NCBI RefSeq assembly: GCF_004014775.2
Contig: NZ_CP042809.1
Location: 1 to 64,000 of the forward strand
Source of the DNA: Acetobacter oryzoeni
Lineage (GTDB): Bacteria; Pseudomonadota; Alphaproteobacteria; Acetobacterales; Acetobacteraceae
Length of the DNA stretch: 64,000 bases
Direction of reading: 5' to 3'
Within the stretch, counting starts at the first letter, position 1; each line of letters opens with the position of its first letter. Under the pieces are notes generated by a model, which had not been told where the DNA came from, did not search any database, and saw only the letters and a program-made list of their open reading frames with translations. Both the position numbers and the translations under genes were made by a program. Shown piece after piece: positions 18,062 to 26,950 of the stretch.

Positions 18062-18509
18062 AAACAGATTTTTTTGTTAGAATTCGGACGGAATTGTGCC
18101 CAACGTCGATGGCGTAACCGAGAGGGGCCACAGTAGAAGCCAACACTCTGTTCCATGTATCTCCGCCTGCCCAGTTCACCAGCCGCGAGAGGTCAACATC
18201 CGGCGCAGACGTTACTTTCACGTGAGGAGGTACGATCTGTCTTACGGCAAAGTTCAAAGGTACGTGGTGGCCAAAGCCATCAACACGACGAAAATGGTTA
18301 TGTGTCGATTTAACCGTGACATCCTTTGTAGTCATTTCCGACATTTGCCGGGGTTTATCACTCGATGAAGTATCGTTCAGCTTCAATGCGTCTGCACGTA
18401 TCGATTGACCAGGTTGAACCAGCTCAAATGCCGCATGATGGAACATGGACAGGTGGTGACCATTGGGGGCGGCTAGGCCGATAGTAAGGCAGATAGTGGG
18501 GATAATCAT
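18042..18509 (-). CDS. TcpQ/PilL-like C-terminal domain protein
   Basis: 155 residues with an N-terminal signal-like segment. The C-terminal 70 residues (PLNFAVRQIVPPHVKV...VNWAGGDTWNRVLASTVAPLGY) follow the TcpQ/PilL pattern found in secretion and pilus outer-membrane components. It may join the outer-membrane core with DotC, DotD and DotH. Its C-terminal SSHHDH is encoded by the promoter element of the next operon. Confidence 0.65.
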   Translation of the reverse strand: MIIPTICLTIGLAAPNGHHLSMFHHAAFELVQPGQSIRADALKLNDTSSSDKPRQMSEMTTKDVTVKSTHNHFRRVDGFGHHVPLNFAVRQIVPPHVKVTSAPDVDLSRLVNWAGGDTWNRVLASTVAPLGYAIDVGHNSVRILTKKSVSSHHDH

Positions 18510-18510
18510 A

Positions 18511-18555
18511 GGTTTCTCTCCTTTGAAACCATATGAAACCCGTTATGATGCGACC
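18511..18555 (-). promoter_or_regulatory. GTCGCATCATA element and hairpin of TcpQ-like gene
   Basis: GGTCGCATCATA (18544-18555) follows TTTTT. GGTTTC then pairs with GAAACC (6 bp) and leaves the ribosome site AAAGGAGA as the loop. ATG 18509 follows. Confidence 0.65.
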
Positions 18556-18726
18556 AAAAAGCATATTAAGTCGAGTTAACACTCGATATATAGGTATTGA
18601 CTGGTATTGACTAGAATGGAGTTTAACGAACGAAAGGACGTTACGCATTAGTAGAAGCACCATGATGAAGGTGCTTTGTCCCCGATCTTATGGCGATCGG
18701 GGCGCCTGCCGAGAAAGAGTTATGAT

Positions 18727-19554
18727 ATGGCGAAGAAAACGAAAGAGACGCAGGCCAACGCGAAACTGTTTAAAGATGGACTTCTGTACCGTAACATCAG
18801 TAGAACTCTAATTGAACAGTGTACACGTATTGGTATTACCACAACGACTTTGTCAAAACTGTCTGGTATCCACTTAAGTACGATCAAGTATTTCAGGACA
18901 AGCCAGAGAACAGGTAAACCCTTTTCTGCTGCAACTTTTTTCGGGCTGACAAAAGCATTACAGCTGGATTTTGATCAAGTTCTCCCGCCTCATGGAGGAG
19001 CTTTGGTCCCTTTCCCAGAACCTCTAACACAAAAGGATGTTGAAAGTCTTCTAGATGCGGCAAGGTTGTTGGAAACTTCCAAACCAGACCTTCTCAAGTT
19101 AATGAGGACATTATCCGACATGGCCAGACCAACAAACCCGGCCATAGATGAAACGACTGCTGTATTCGCTGCCGAAGCCGGATTTAAAGTAGCCCCCCCC
19201 GGCTCACTAGAATCCCTTATTATGATAGGGAGACGGGTCCGGAGCCTTAGAATTGTTAGAGGATGGGGCAGAGGAGAACTCAGAACAGCTTCGGGTGTTC
19301 CATTTTCATCGGTCTTTGCTATTGAGGCTGGCTTACAAAATCCTTCAATGCAAACGTTATATCAACTTGCTGAAGCGTTAAGCGCGCCTGTTTCATTCTT
19401 CTTTAAAACTGACGCTGAAACAGAAAAAGATCAACTTGATTTAGAACGGCGAGCAGCATCAATAATAGCGAGTGGTCAAATCGGGTCAGTCAACGAGATG
19501 TTGTCAACGGTAGAATATTTATTTCGTACATCGACTGGTACACCACCTTACTAG
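18727..19554 (+). CDS. XRE-like regulator with two helix-turn-helix regions
   Basis: 275 residues from ATG 18727. A first helix-turn-helix is likely in GITTTTLSKLSGIHLSTIKYF, and a typical XRE/Cro domain is in the C-terminal half (GRRVRSLRIVRGWGRGELRTASGVPFSSVFAIEAG, PSMQTLYQLAEAL, PVSFFF). Codon use is richer in A/T than the neighbours. It has no GTCGCATCATG element. It sits between transfer operons and could be their regulator. Confidence 0.8.
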   Translation: MAKKTKETQANAKLFKDGLLYRNISRTLIEQCTRIGITTTTLSKLSGIHLSTIKYFRTSQRTGKPFSAATFFGLTKALQLDFDQVLPPHGGALVPFPEPLTQKDVESLLDAARLLETSKPDLLKLMRTLSDMARPTNPAIDETTAVFAAEAGFKVAPPGSLESLIMIGRRVRSLRIVRGWGRGELRTASGVPFSSVFAIEAGLQNPSMQTLYQLAEALSAPVSFFFKTDAETEKDQLDLERRAASIIASGQIGSVNEMLSTVEYLFRTSTGTPPY

Positions 19555-20085
19555 CGATAATCAAAACAATAAAATCATTTTCGTCCTGTCAGAAACGTAA
19601 AAAATTCTGACAGGATGCTTTAAGAACAACTCATTGCTACAGTTCAGGCCGATTTCATTCATCATGAGCGAGTTACAGGTCATGTTCTGAGAAGTTTGGC
19701 GAGATAATTTGGAACGCCCTTTAACATCTCCATAAAATGAATAAGGGTTTAATGCGTTCACTTTTACGTGATTATTTACGCTATTAAATCGCAACTTAAA
19801 AATCTGATCCAGTCAACCAGGCTAAAAAACTATAGCGCTCGTGACTGTCATAGAAAAATTATAATCATTTAATATCAGCAACTTAAAATAATGAACACAC
19901 ACGAGCGTTCACCCCGTTTGTTCTTCATCGTCAAATAGATCACCGACTTCACAAACGAAGGAAAGAGATTCCAATACGTTTGTCGCCTCCCGTGGGTTTG
20001 TATATCTCCTGATATTTCTGTTGACCTCTTGTGCGGTCGCAGTGCTATCTCGTGTCAATTCATCACATACCGACAGGACACGGCC
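19555..20085. other. 530-bp AT-rich non-coding region
   Basis: No supported gene. The sequence is clearly more A/T-rich than its surroundings. An inverted pair AGCGCTCGTG/CACGAGCGTT lies at 19834-19843 and 19899-19908. It may hold the control region of the GcrA-like gene or a binding site for a plasmid protein. Confidence 0.45.
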
Positions 20086-20973
20086 ATGCTTGATTGCGCT
20101 GTCATCACAAGAAATGATCGCTTCTGGCTCCCTCAGTCTGTAACCTTACAGATGATCAGAAAGGTTATGCGGCTGACGCGTGATTTTACGCTCACCTCTG
20201 AACTGCTTGGGATCACTATTGAGGAGGCGGAAGCCGCGTATGAGGGCTGGAACAAAGCGCCCGTCATGCATGGTTATCGGATACCTGGTCGGGAAAAGGC
20301 CTGGCAAAGAGACGAGCTGATTATTCTCGGTCAAATGTGGAACAGAGGCGAACAAGCGGGGGAGATTGCAAAAAGACTGAAGCGCTCCCGTTCGAGTGTT
20401 TCTGGCAAACGTCGCTCTTTGGGACTCCCTGCCCGTACACAAGTCTCGCGCGAGACAGCTGAGAAGCATAAAACAGAATTACGAAATAGCGCTCTCAAGT
20501 CTAACAAAAAGACAATACTGACATGGGCACAGGCAAGTGTGCTGACACGTACAGAATTGCGCGGTCGGACCTACCGTGTGCGCTGCTGCAGACACCTTGT
20601 AACAATCACATGCATGGCAAGATCGGATAAAACGCGCTGGAATGAGGCAGCAAACATTGAATGCGCCAATCGTTATTTTGCGCTTCAAAGCCATCATATC
20701 ATCGCTAAGGATTTTCTCCTCACATCAGACGCCATCAGGTCTCATGCCAGCCTGGAAGAGTGCATCCCTGAATCCAGACGTAAGAAACTGGATTACTTTA
20801 TCTACGAAAATGCGATCTCTTATATTCAATCGCGAGGCATTTTCCGTCGGGATTGCAACGTCATGGAAGGGGCACGTTTCTGGACAAATAGCAAATTGCG
20901 TCGGATCAGCCGCCGTGCCCGGAACTCCCGCCGTTTGCGTGGTCTCGTAGCCGCATACGATCTAGCAGCATAA
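20086..20973 (+). CDS. GcrA/SANT-like DNA-binding protein
   Basis: 295 residues from ATG 20086 (behind AGGACACGG). Residues about 70-120 (WQRDELIILGQMWNRGEQAGEIAKRLKRSRSSVSGKRRSLGLPAR) follow the GcrA-type pattern of alphaproteobacteria, in which a small helix-turn-helix reads promoter DNA. The rest is basic and unrecognised, and the C-terminus is Arg-rich. GcrA itself is much shorter, so this is only a domain match. It is likely a plasmid regulator or silencing protein. Confidence 0.6.
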   Translation: MLDCAVITRNDRFWLPQSVTLQMIRKVMRLTRDFTLTSELLGITIEEAEAAYEGWNKAPVMHGYRIPGREKAWQRDELIILGQMWNRGEQAGEIAKRLKRSRSSVSGKRRSLGLPARTQVSRETAEKHKTELRNSALKSNKKTILTWAQASVLTRTELRGRTYRVRCCRHLVTITCMARSDKTRWNEAANIECANRYFALQSHHIIAKDFLLTSDAIRSHASLEECIPESRRKKLDYFIYENAISYIQSRGIFRRDCNVMEGARFWTNSKLRRISRRARNSRRLRGLVAAYDLAA

Positions 20974-21005
20974 AAAAAATCACAGAACTGAAAATAAAAG
21001 CATCT

Positions 21006-21056
21006 GGTCGCATCTAAAACCATCACGCTGTCCTCAGAAACATCTAAGAAGGACAG
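21006..21056 (+). promoter_or_regulatory. GTCGCATCTA element and SD-masking hairpin of DotI operon
   Basis: GGTCGCATCTA (21006-21016) is followed by the perfect 7-bp pair CTGTCCT/AGGACAG (21028-21034, 21050-21056). The ribosome site is in the 3' arm, before ATG 21061. Confidence 0.65.
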
Positions 21057-21060
21057 ATCG

Positions 21061-21111
21061 ATGATAGGTCTAAATAGAATTGTCCGCGCCCTTGGGGGGT
21101 GGACGCTATGA
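21061..21111 (+). CDS. 16-residue leader peptide coupled to dotI
   Basis: ATG 21061 has a good ribosome site (AAGGACAG) and encodes MIGLNRIVRALGGWTL. The stop TGA (21109-21111) overlaps the dotI start ATG (21108) as ATGA. dotI has no good ribosome site of its own, so its translation probably depends on this small frame. It may be a regulatory leader or a real micro-protein. Confidence 0.6.
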   Translation: MIGLNRIVRALGGWTL

Positions 21112-21743
21112 AAAGTCGGAAACAGGCCATTCTCCGGCGTCTCAGTGACCCGGATTTTCAGGGACGTGTTGTTGAAAGATCATTGTGGGTAAATATTACT
21201 CTCAGTGCCCTGCTCTCGGTGTTTGTTGTTCATGATGTTTACGTCTGGGCCAATCCACCACGCCCAAAGTTTTTCTATGTGGATGGACAAAACCCGCCGC
21301 GACCGGCAGTGCCGTTGGATAGTCCTATATTGGGTCAGGACCAGCTCCTGTCGTGGGCTGTGCGCTGGGGTATAGCACCCTATAACATCAACTATCGCGA
21401 CTACCCGTCGCAGCTGAATGTTGCCGGAGCGCATTACACCATTGATGGATGGAACAGTTTTGCACGATCTTTTATTCAGGCAGGTAATCTGGATAAGCTG
21501 AAACAGGCAAAATTACTATGCTTCGCGCAGCCAACACGCGCTGCGACCATTCGTGACCAGAAGATTGTGAACGGACGCGCGCATTACGTGGTCCAGTTTC
21601 CTTTCATCCAAACCTGCGAGAACGTCAACCAGCAGAATACCCAAACACTGATGGCAACCATGATCATAGATCGTGTTGACGATATGGATCACCCCGATGG
21701 GCTGGCCATAAGCCAACTGGTTATCGGGCCGGTGAGGAATTAA
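21108..21743 (+). CDS. dotI: DotI/IcmL/TraM-family core protein
   Basis: 211 residues: a short cytoplasmic start, one membrane segment (WVNITLSALLSVFVVHDVYVW), then the periplasmic domain with LLSWAVRWGIAPYNINYRDYPSQLN and RAHYVVQFPFIQTCEN, as in DotI. DotI forms an inner-membrane complex of the I-type T4SS. It starts with ATG 21108, inside the leader peptide stop. dotH follows 4 bp later. Confidence 0.9.
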   Translation: MKSRKQAILRRLSDPDFQGRVVERSLWVNITLSALLSVFVVHDVYVWANPPRPKFFYVDGQNPPRPAVPLDSPILGQDQLLSWAVRWGIAPYNINYRDYPSQLNVAGAHYTIDGWNSFARSFIQAGNLDKLKQAKLLCFAQPTRAATIRDQKIVNGRAHYVVQFPFIQTCENVNQQNTQTLMATMIIDRVDDMDHPDGLAISQLVIGPVRN

Positions 21744-21747
21744 GGCC

Positions 21748-22728
21748 ATGAAAATAGTAAAAACTCTCCTCATTCTTCCGTTTGCCCTGTTCCCTATGGG
21801 AGCCCACGCTCAGAATGGGCCAGCGAACCAATCGACACAGATCAATAGTTTGCCAGATCAGGATCAATTGGCACGTCAACAGGCTGAACGTGAGGCAATT
21901 CCGTTGACACCTGAGGAAATCATGAGGCTTGGCAAGCGGCTGAAGGAGGTCGATCGCGCACAAGAAGCTGTTCAGACCGAGATGGCAACCCCGAACGTAA
22001 GACCAGCTATTCGTGTCTCTTTCCAACCAGGCCAACAAACAAGCATCATCTTCACTGCTAAAGGGTATCCAACTGCAATTTCGTTTGTAGACCGCACTGG
22101 ACAGCCTTGGCCGATTGCGTGGAATCTCGGTAGTATGACGGCCAATCCTTCTGGCGGGACCAATTGTGGTGCGTCTGCCAATGGATCCTCTGAGAAATCT
22201 GGCTCTCCGGCAGTGGAAACATCAGGTTTTTACGTTTGCGTCCCATACAAAGGCAGCAATACCATTAACATTCAACCGCTTTCGCTTCAGCCTCGCGGTG
22301 GTTTATTGGTTACTCTGAAGGATGCACCAAAACCTATTTCCTTTCTTTTGCTGGCTGGTCGCGGGTCCTATGATGACAACCTGACTGTCCGTGTCGCTGG
22401 CGATGGTCCCAACGCAAAAGTTGAAATTGATACCCGACCAGGTGCTCCCGCTACAGGAGACCCCTATCTCAATGCGATGTTAAGCGGCATTGCACCAGCC
22501 GCGGCAGTTCCCTTAAGCGTTGAAGGTGTTTCCCCCGACGACGTTCGAGCGTGGAAAATTGGCAACGAAATGTACCTGAGAACCAAGCTCGTTCTTATGA
22601 CACCTGCATGGGATAGCTCGGAGCATGGTGAAGGTGGTTACACCATCTATGCGTTTCATGAGACGCCCTATGTTCTGCTGTCAGATTCAGGTCGCACCGT
22701 TTCGGCCAGTATTCGGGAGGCTCAGTAA
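21748..22728 (+). CDS. dotH: DotH/IcmK/TraN-family outer-membrane core protein
   Basis: 326 residues with a signal peptide (LLILPFALFPMGAHA). The stretch LTPEEIMRLGKRLKEVDRAQ and the C-terminal beta domain (PAIRVSFQPGQQTSIIFTAKGYPTAISFVDRTGQPWPI, GGLLVTLKDAP, LRTKLVLMTPAW) are typical of DotH. DotH joins DotC, DotD and DotG in the outer-membrane core ring. The stop shares bases with the dotG start. Confidence 0.9.
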   Translation: MKIVKTLLILPFALFPMGAHAQNGPANQSTQINSLPDQDQLARQQAEREAIPLTPEEIMRLGKRLKEVDRAQEAVQTEMATPNVRPAIRVSFQPGQQTSIIFTAKGYPTAISFVDRTGQPWPIAWNLGSMTANPSGGTNCGASANGSSEKSGSPAVETSGFYVCVPYKGSNTINIQPLSLQPRGGLLVTLKDAPKPISFLLLAGRGSYDDNLTVRVAGDGPNAKVEIDTRPGAPATGDPYLNAMLSGIAPAAAVPLSVEGVSPDDVRAWKIGNEMYLRTKLVLMTPAWDSSEHGEGGYTIYAFHETPYVLLSDSGRTVSASIREAQ

Positions 22729-23963
22729 TGTCTTTCAACTTCAAACAGATCAAATTCAGACACATCCTTAGCCGAGCTGGAGAAGGTGGTAATCGCCGGC
22801 TATTCATAATTGGCGGCAGCGTTGTGTCATTAATCATCGTCGTACTGGCCGTAAGTTCCATTCATCACCGGGAAATGCCGCAGTCCAATGCGGGTGTAAC
22901 GCAAACCATTAACCCGTTGCCTGGTGGCCTCAACGCGACACCAAAACAGGAGCAACTACGACACGACGAGATTGAGGACAGTGCTCGCACTGCCCAAAAG
23001 ACTGGAAACTCTTACACTCCTGACTTTGCACCAGGAAAGTCAGTAACCCCGCCGGAGCCAATCCATGAAGTGGGAGAGGAAGAGGATCCCTCAATGGCGA
23101 AACGCCTGCCCACTCCTCCTGCTCAGGTTGCACCCACGCCCACTCAGGCACCTGTCCAGACTGCGCCCGCCTATGCTGTAGCAACATCATCCGACGGTCA
23201 GGGACCCAACCCAGCTATAGCAAAGTATGCGGGCGCCATTAACGCACTCCGAAGTCGTATGGTGGGACACGTTCCTGTCACATCCGTTATGTTCACTCAG
23301 GAGGATCTGACGGCTAAAAACGATGCTACCGATAGCAGCAAAAATGACAAGTCATCAACCAGCACTCTTTCTCAGTCTGCAAGCAACTCGGTTGTGTCCA
23401 AAAATCATGTGCTGATCCCCGCAGGTCGAGGGATTTATGCTCACACCGTAACCGCGACAAACAGCGATCTGAATGGTGATATTGTACTGGAAGCGGATTC
23501 CGGTCCGATTGCGGGCGACAGAATGATAGCTTCCGTCTCACGTGCAGGCGGCCATATGAATCGTTTGGTGCTGTCAGTTAGAACTGTTTACCACAAAGGT
23601 GAACCACTTACTGTCACCGGGATGGTCGTAGCACCTAAAACAATGGAGGCAGCTGTTGCGTCGAGCGTTGATCAACTCTACGTCGAACGCTTCCTGCTGC
23701 CAGGCGCCGCTGCATTTGTCCAAGGTCTCGGGTCCGCGCTTGAAACAACATCGAATACAGTTGGTTCAATCGGTGGACTGGGTAACGTCAATTACGTCCA
23801 ACGCCTCAATTTTCCCCAGCAACTTGGTGTCGCGGCCGGACAGGCAGCTAGCCAGGTTAATAGTGCCTTGATGCAACAGATGCCAACGCAGCCTAGAGTT
23901 AATATGGCAGCAAATGTCAGTGTTGGTGTCGTGTTTACAACCAACGTTGAAACAAAAAACTAA
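22728..23963 (+). CDS. dotG: DotG/IcmE/TraO-family channel protein
   Basis: 411 residues. One membrane segment (LFIIGGSVVSLIIVVLAVSSI) is followed by a Pro-rich linker and the conserved C-terminal VirB10-like domain (VLIPAGRGIYAHTVTATNSDLNGDIVLEADSGPIAGDRMIAS in parts, then LTVTGMVVAPKTMEAAVASSVD). DotG spans both membranes as the channel. The central pentapeptide-like repeats of Legionella DotG are absent, as in plasmid TraO proteins. Confidence 0.9.
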   Translation: MSFNFKQIKFRHILSRAGEGGNRRLFIIGGSVVSLIIVVLAVSSIHHREMPQSNAGVTQTINPLPGGLNATPKQEQLRHDEIEDSARTAQKTGNSYTPDFAPGKSVTPPEPIHEVGEEEDPSMAKRLPTPPAQVAPTPTQAPVQTAPAYAVATSSDGQGPNPAIAKYAGAINALRSRMVGHVPVTSVMFTQEDLTAKNDATDSSKNDKSSTSTLSQSASNSVVSKNHVLIPAGRGIYAHTVTATNSDLNGDIVLEADSGPIAGDRMIASVSRAGGHMNRLVLSVRTVYHKGEPLTVTGMVVAPKTMEAAVASSVDQLYVERFLLPGAAAFVQGLGSALETTSNTVGSIGGLGNVNYVQRLNFPQQLGVAAGQAASQVNSALMQQMPTQPRVNMAANVSVGVVFTTNVETKN

Positions 23964-23981
23964 ATCCGTTTTTTTTAAACT

Positions 23982-24036
23982 CGTCGCATCATGATGCGTG
24001 ATCCTGTCCCCAGTCTCACCTACAAAGGACAGGATC
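23982..24036 (+). promoter_or_regulatory. GTCGCATCATG element and SD-masking hairpin of TraP-like operon
   Basis: After T8 and AAACT comes CGTCGCATCATG (23982-23993), part of a perfect 14-bp palindrome CGCATCATGATGCG. The perfect 10-bp pair GATCCTGTCC/GGACAGGATC (24000-24009, 24027-24036) then masks the ribosome site right up to ATG 24037. Confidence 0.75.
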
Positions 24037-25215
24037 ATGTCAGCAGAACCCCGTCAGACTGCATTTCCGCAGGATGACACCGGAACAATCCGCCACCTAC
24101 GTCCACAAAATCAACTGCCAGCAGTTGAACCCTCAGAACGAGATCCCTCTGAGAATGTACAAGATCCGATTGCAGACACAGTCACGGACAATTCTGGGCA
24201 GGCGGAAGCAAAGAAAAAACTGCCCGATAAACGTCTCCTTATGGGAGGAGCTGCTTCTGGGGCTTTATTGCTACTTTTCGGCGGTTGGTGGGCTTTTCAT
24301 TCCAGTCCCAGCACCTTGCCGCCAGTTGGACAGGAAGTCGGTATAACCGCCCAAACGCTGCCAGCCCCACCCGTGCAGCAGAAACACCAACCTGACCCAC
24401 ACTCTCAGCCGCCGGTTCATGTACCCAGTCGTCAGGAAATAGCTGAAGCCAAACAGGCTCCACCGACTGATGATCTCAGCGCAATGATCGCGGCCGGATC
24501 ACATCCGAAAACCGTACAAAACACACCAGCACCGCCCCAGTCGCCTCCCGTACAGTCACGCGAGACAGAACAAGCAGCGGCAGTTGATCCAGTCTCCCCA
24601 CCACCTCCTTTGACACCACAAACAGCAACGGAGACAGCACGTCACCTGATTGCAGCTCCCATGAGCTCAAAGGATCAGATTGATGTCTTACAATTGGTGA
24701 CGATGGAAGCAGCCCTCGTCCAAAATACGCGGACAGAAATGCGTTCTCTCCGTCAGGAACTGCAGCAAGAGCGTGCTGAGGCCCAAAAAGCCCGCGCGGA
24801 TTTTACCCGACGCCTCGCACTGCTTGAAGCCAGAAAAGCTGTCGCAGACGCGACGGATATTCCCAATCAGGCAAGAGAAACCGCCGCTGATCAGGCCAAG
24901 CGTGCTTTAGCCGCTGCCATGAATAATCAGCAAAATAGCCCACCACCTCCTTCCGCAAGCCCGACCTCTCTGCCGGAACACCTAACTGCGGTCTCTGAAC
25001 AACCCCGACCAAACCATAACTGGGTACCGCGCTACCGCATTGTTTCTGCATCTCCCTTATTGGGTATGGTTCAGGATGATAACGCACCATCTGGTGAGCA
25101 AAGCCAGTACGAAGTTGAGCCGGGAACAAATTTGCGAGGCTATGGTGTCGTTAAATCTATTTATCAGGCTGGTACCAACTGGGTGATCAAAACTGATCAT
25201 GGTCTGATTAATTGA
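24037..25215 (+). CDS. TraP-like conjugal transfer protein
   Basis: 392 residues with one membrane segment near residue 75 (LLMGGAASGALLLLFGGWWAF), a long Pro/Gln-rich periplasmic linker, a coiled coil (ALVQNTRTEMRSLRQELQQERAEAQKARADFTRRLALLEAR) and a small C-terminal domain (RYRIVSASPLLGMVQDD...GYGVVKSIYQAGTNWVIKTDHGLI). The position after dotG matches traP of R64, and the layout is that of TraP proteins. Sequence identity was not tested. Confidence 0.65.
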   Translation: MSAEPRQTAFPQDDTGTIRHLRPQNQLPAVEPSERDPSENVQDPIADTVTDNSGQAEAKKKLPDKRLLMGGAASGALLLLFGGWWAFHSSPSTLPPVGQEVGITAQTLPAPPVQQKHQPDPHSQPPVHVPSRQEIAEAKQAPPTDDLSAMIAAGSHPKTVQNTPAPPQSPPVQSRETEQAAAVDPVSPPPPLTPQTATETARHLIAAPMSSKDQIDVLQLVTMEAALVQNTRTEMRSLRQELQQERAEAQKARADFTRRLALLEARKAVADATDIPNQARETAADQAKRALAAAMNNQQNSPPPPSASPTSLPEHLTAVSEQPRPNHNWVPRYRIVSASPLLGMVQDDNAPSGEQSQYEVEPGTNLRGYGVVKSIYQAGTNWVIKTDHGLIN

Positions 25216-25225
25216 GGAGATAGAC

Positions 25226-25762
25226 GTGGAAGGTCTCGTCAATTTCCTAAACGATATTGCCATCGCGGGTTCATGGCTCTTGCCTACGGCGTGCTATATC
25301 GCCGCGTGTATGAGCTTTATCTATGCTGTCTGGGGTTTGTGGCAGCAGAGCCAGCCACAAAACCCGTTTGTCGGTAAACCATGGGTCCCCTATGTTGCCC
25401 TGGTTTTATCCGGGGCCTTTGCCGCTTTTGACCGCATTCTGACAAAGGCTGCAAAGTCAGCCAAACTGGACATGCAGGTCAGCCTGAACTCATCATCGCC
25501 CACGGGCTATACGGGCAACACGTCTCCTATTTCCGGGGCAGGTCCTCATGATGCCATCTTGCAGATTGTTAAGGACTTTTCACTCTTTTTCCAGACATTT
25601 GGGGCATGGGTCGCGTTCTTTGCCCTGATTTCCTGGCAAGGAGCGATGACCGGCAAGAACAATCGTACCAAGCTTGGCTTGCTGTGTCAGTTCGCCCTTG
25701 GTGTCGTTCTGCTTAACCCGGTCAAAGAAGCGAATTGGTTACTGAGCTACTGGCCACACTGA
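25226..25762 (+). CDS. TraQ/IcmC(DotE)-like inner-membrane protein
   Basis: 178 residues with three or four hydrophobic segments (GSWLLPTACYIAACMSFIYAVWGLW, PWVPYVALVLSGAFAAFDRIL, FFQTFGAWVAFFALISW, LCQFALGVVLLNPV). The pattern matches small membrane components such as TraQ or IcmC/DotE, and the position matches traQ in R64. It starts at 25226 (GTG or ATG-type alternative), 10 bp after the TraP-like gene. Confidence 0.65.
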   Translation: MEGLVNFLNDIAIAGSWLLPTACYIAACMSFIYAVWGLWQQSQPQNPFVGKPWVPYVALVLSGAFAAFDRILTKAAKSAKLDMQVSLNSSSPTGYTGNTSPISGAGPHDAILQIVKDFSLFFQTFGAWVAFFALISWQGAMTGKNNRTKLGLLCQFALGVVLLNPVKEANWLLSYWPH

Positions 25763-25783
25763 CGGATCAGAAACTCTATTTCT

Positions 25784-25795
25784 CGTCGCATCATG
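25784..25795 (+). promoter_or_regulatory. GTCGCATCATG element before icmD-like operon
   Basis: CGTCGCATCATG lies 61 bases before ATG 25856. No clear SD-masking stem was seen; a smaller GGG/CCC hairpin lies upstream in the leader. Confidence 0.6.
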
Positions 25796-25855
25796 AACAG
25801 ATTTAATCGCCATTGGGGCAAAAACCCTTATGTCATGACACTTGGAGTTACTCTT

Positions 25856-26302
25856 ATGAACACTCTTACCGTTAAAAATGAAAAGGCTCCTCAGTCCATC
25901 ATCGTACGGTCCACCCGTCTGGCCGCTATCAGCGGCACGACATTGATGCTTGCAGCAACCCACGCGATGGCACAGGCCGTCCAACCGACAGGTGATGGTC
26001 TCGGCAAGCAGATTCAGAGCATGTCTCAGGAAGGCCTAACGACCGGCGGCACAGTAGCTGCTGCAGTAATGTATGTGCTGGCTTTTGTCTGCTTCATTGC
26101 TGGTGTGTGGGCTCTGTGGGAAAGTCGCAATCAGCAGACCCGTAGTCCAGGGAAAATTGGCATGGGAATTGCCGGACTGGTACTCTGCGGTCTGTTTGCG
26201 ACCGGCCCGAAGTGGATCAATAAAGCTGCCAATACGGCTTCTGGTGGTCAGGCTACAGTGGGCACCAGTGCTCAGGCATACCAGTTCACGGGTGGCAACT
26301 GA
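25856..26302 (+). CDS. IcmD(DotP)/TraR-like small membrane protein
   Basis: 148 residues from ATG 25856 (behind TTGGAGTT). A long signal-like start (TRLAAISGTTLMLAATHAMAQA) is followed by two membrane segments (GTVAAAVMYVLAFVCFIAGVWALWE and GMGIAGLVLCGLFATGP). This pilin-like layout is that of IcmD/DotP and TraR. It starts the operon with icmJ and dotO. Confidence 0.75.
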   Translation: MNTLTVKNEKAPQSIIVRSTRLAAISGTTLMLAATHAMAQAVQPTGDGLGKQIQSMSQEGLTTGGTVAAAVMYVLAFVCFIAGVWALWESRNQQTRSPGKIGMGIAGLVLCGLFATGPKWINKAANTASGGQATVGTSAQAYQFTGGN

Positions 26303-26311
26303 GGCTTAAAA

Positions 26312-26938
26312 ATGACACAGCCGGTTTTCCGCCTCAGCGTGCAGCCTTACAGAGAAATACCGCCTCTTAAGGCGGAAGCCGGCACCTCGACATGTGCGTG
26401 CTGTGGCCTTCCTGACAGTGGGGTGAGTTTTTCCTGGCGAGGAACAGACACACGCATATGCCATGTCTGTAATCTGCTGCAATCACTGAACCGTCCGACA
26501 ATTGACCGGGAAGCTCTTTTGATCTGGTGTCCAGAACTCGATCAGAGACAGGTTTCCGCCCTCGCAGCACATGCCCATCTTGCCCTCTACCGTGCTAGCG
26601 GTCGGAAACCCAGTGCATGGGAACAGAGTGTCACAGTTCTGGCAGAGGGCAGAGAACCCGGAATGCTACCGGCGGTCGGCGTGGCCGCGGCTCAGACACT
26701 CCGCACCTTGTTTGCCAGATCAGACGAAGCATTCCGACGATTACAATCATCAGCTCCGTCTCACGTCAGTATTGCTATGCAGATTGCTGATATTTCCAGA
26801 CAGGATGTGAAAGATGGTTTGGTTTTCTTGCTCGATAACCTGAAACTTTTACCTTTGGGCCGTCTCTATGACGGGCCTGATGACATCTACCCCGATATAC
26901 TTGAAGCGCGCCTGCGCCTTCTTCCCCACAACTCCTGA
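26312..26938 (+). CDS. icmJ: IcmJ/DotN/TraT-family protein
   Basis: 208 residues, soluble. The N-terminal zinc-binding part has CACCGLPDSG and CHVCNLLQS, then LIWCPELDQRQVSALAAHAH, all typical of IcmJ/DotN. In Legionella DotN is a cytoplasmic part of the coupling complex with DotL. It lies between the IcmD-like gene and dotO, as in other I-type systems. Confidence 0.85.
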   Translation: MTQPVFRLSVQPYREIPPLKAEAGTSTCACCGLPDSGVSFSWRGTDTRICHVCNLLQSLNRPTIDREALLIWCPELDQRQVSALAAHAHLALYRASGRKPSAWEQSVTVLAEGREPGMLPAVGVAAAQTLRTLFARSDEAFRRLQSSAPSHVSIAMQIADISRQDVKDGLVFLLDNLKLLPLGRLYDGPDDIYPDILEARLRLLPHNS

Positions 26939-26950
26939 CAGGTTCAGATA

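Noticed and set aside
19561..19794. Minus-strand frame of 77 codons in AT-rich DNA
   Set aside because: No ribosome site, and the AT-rich composition makes such frames likely by chance.
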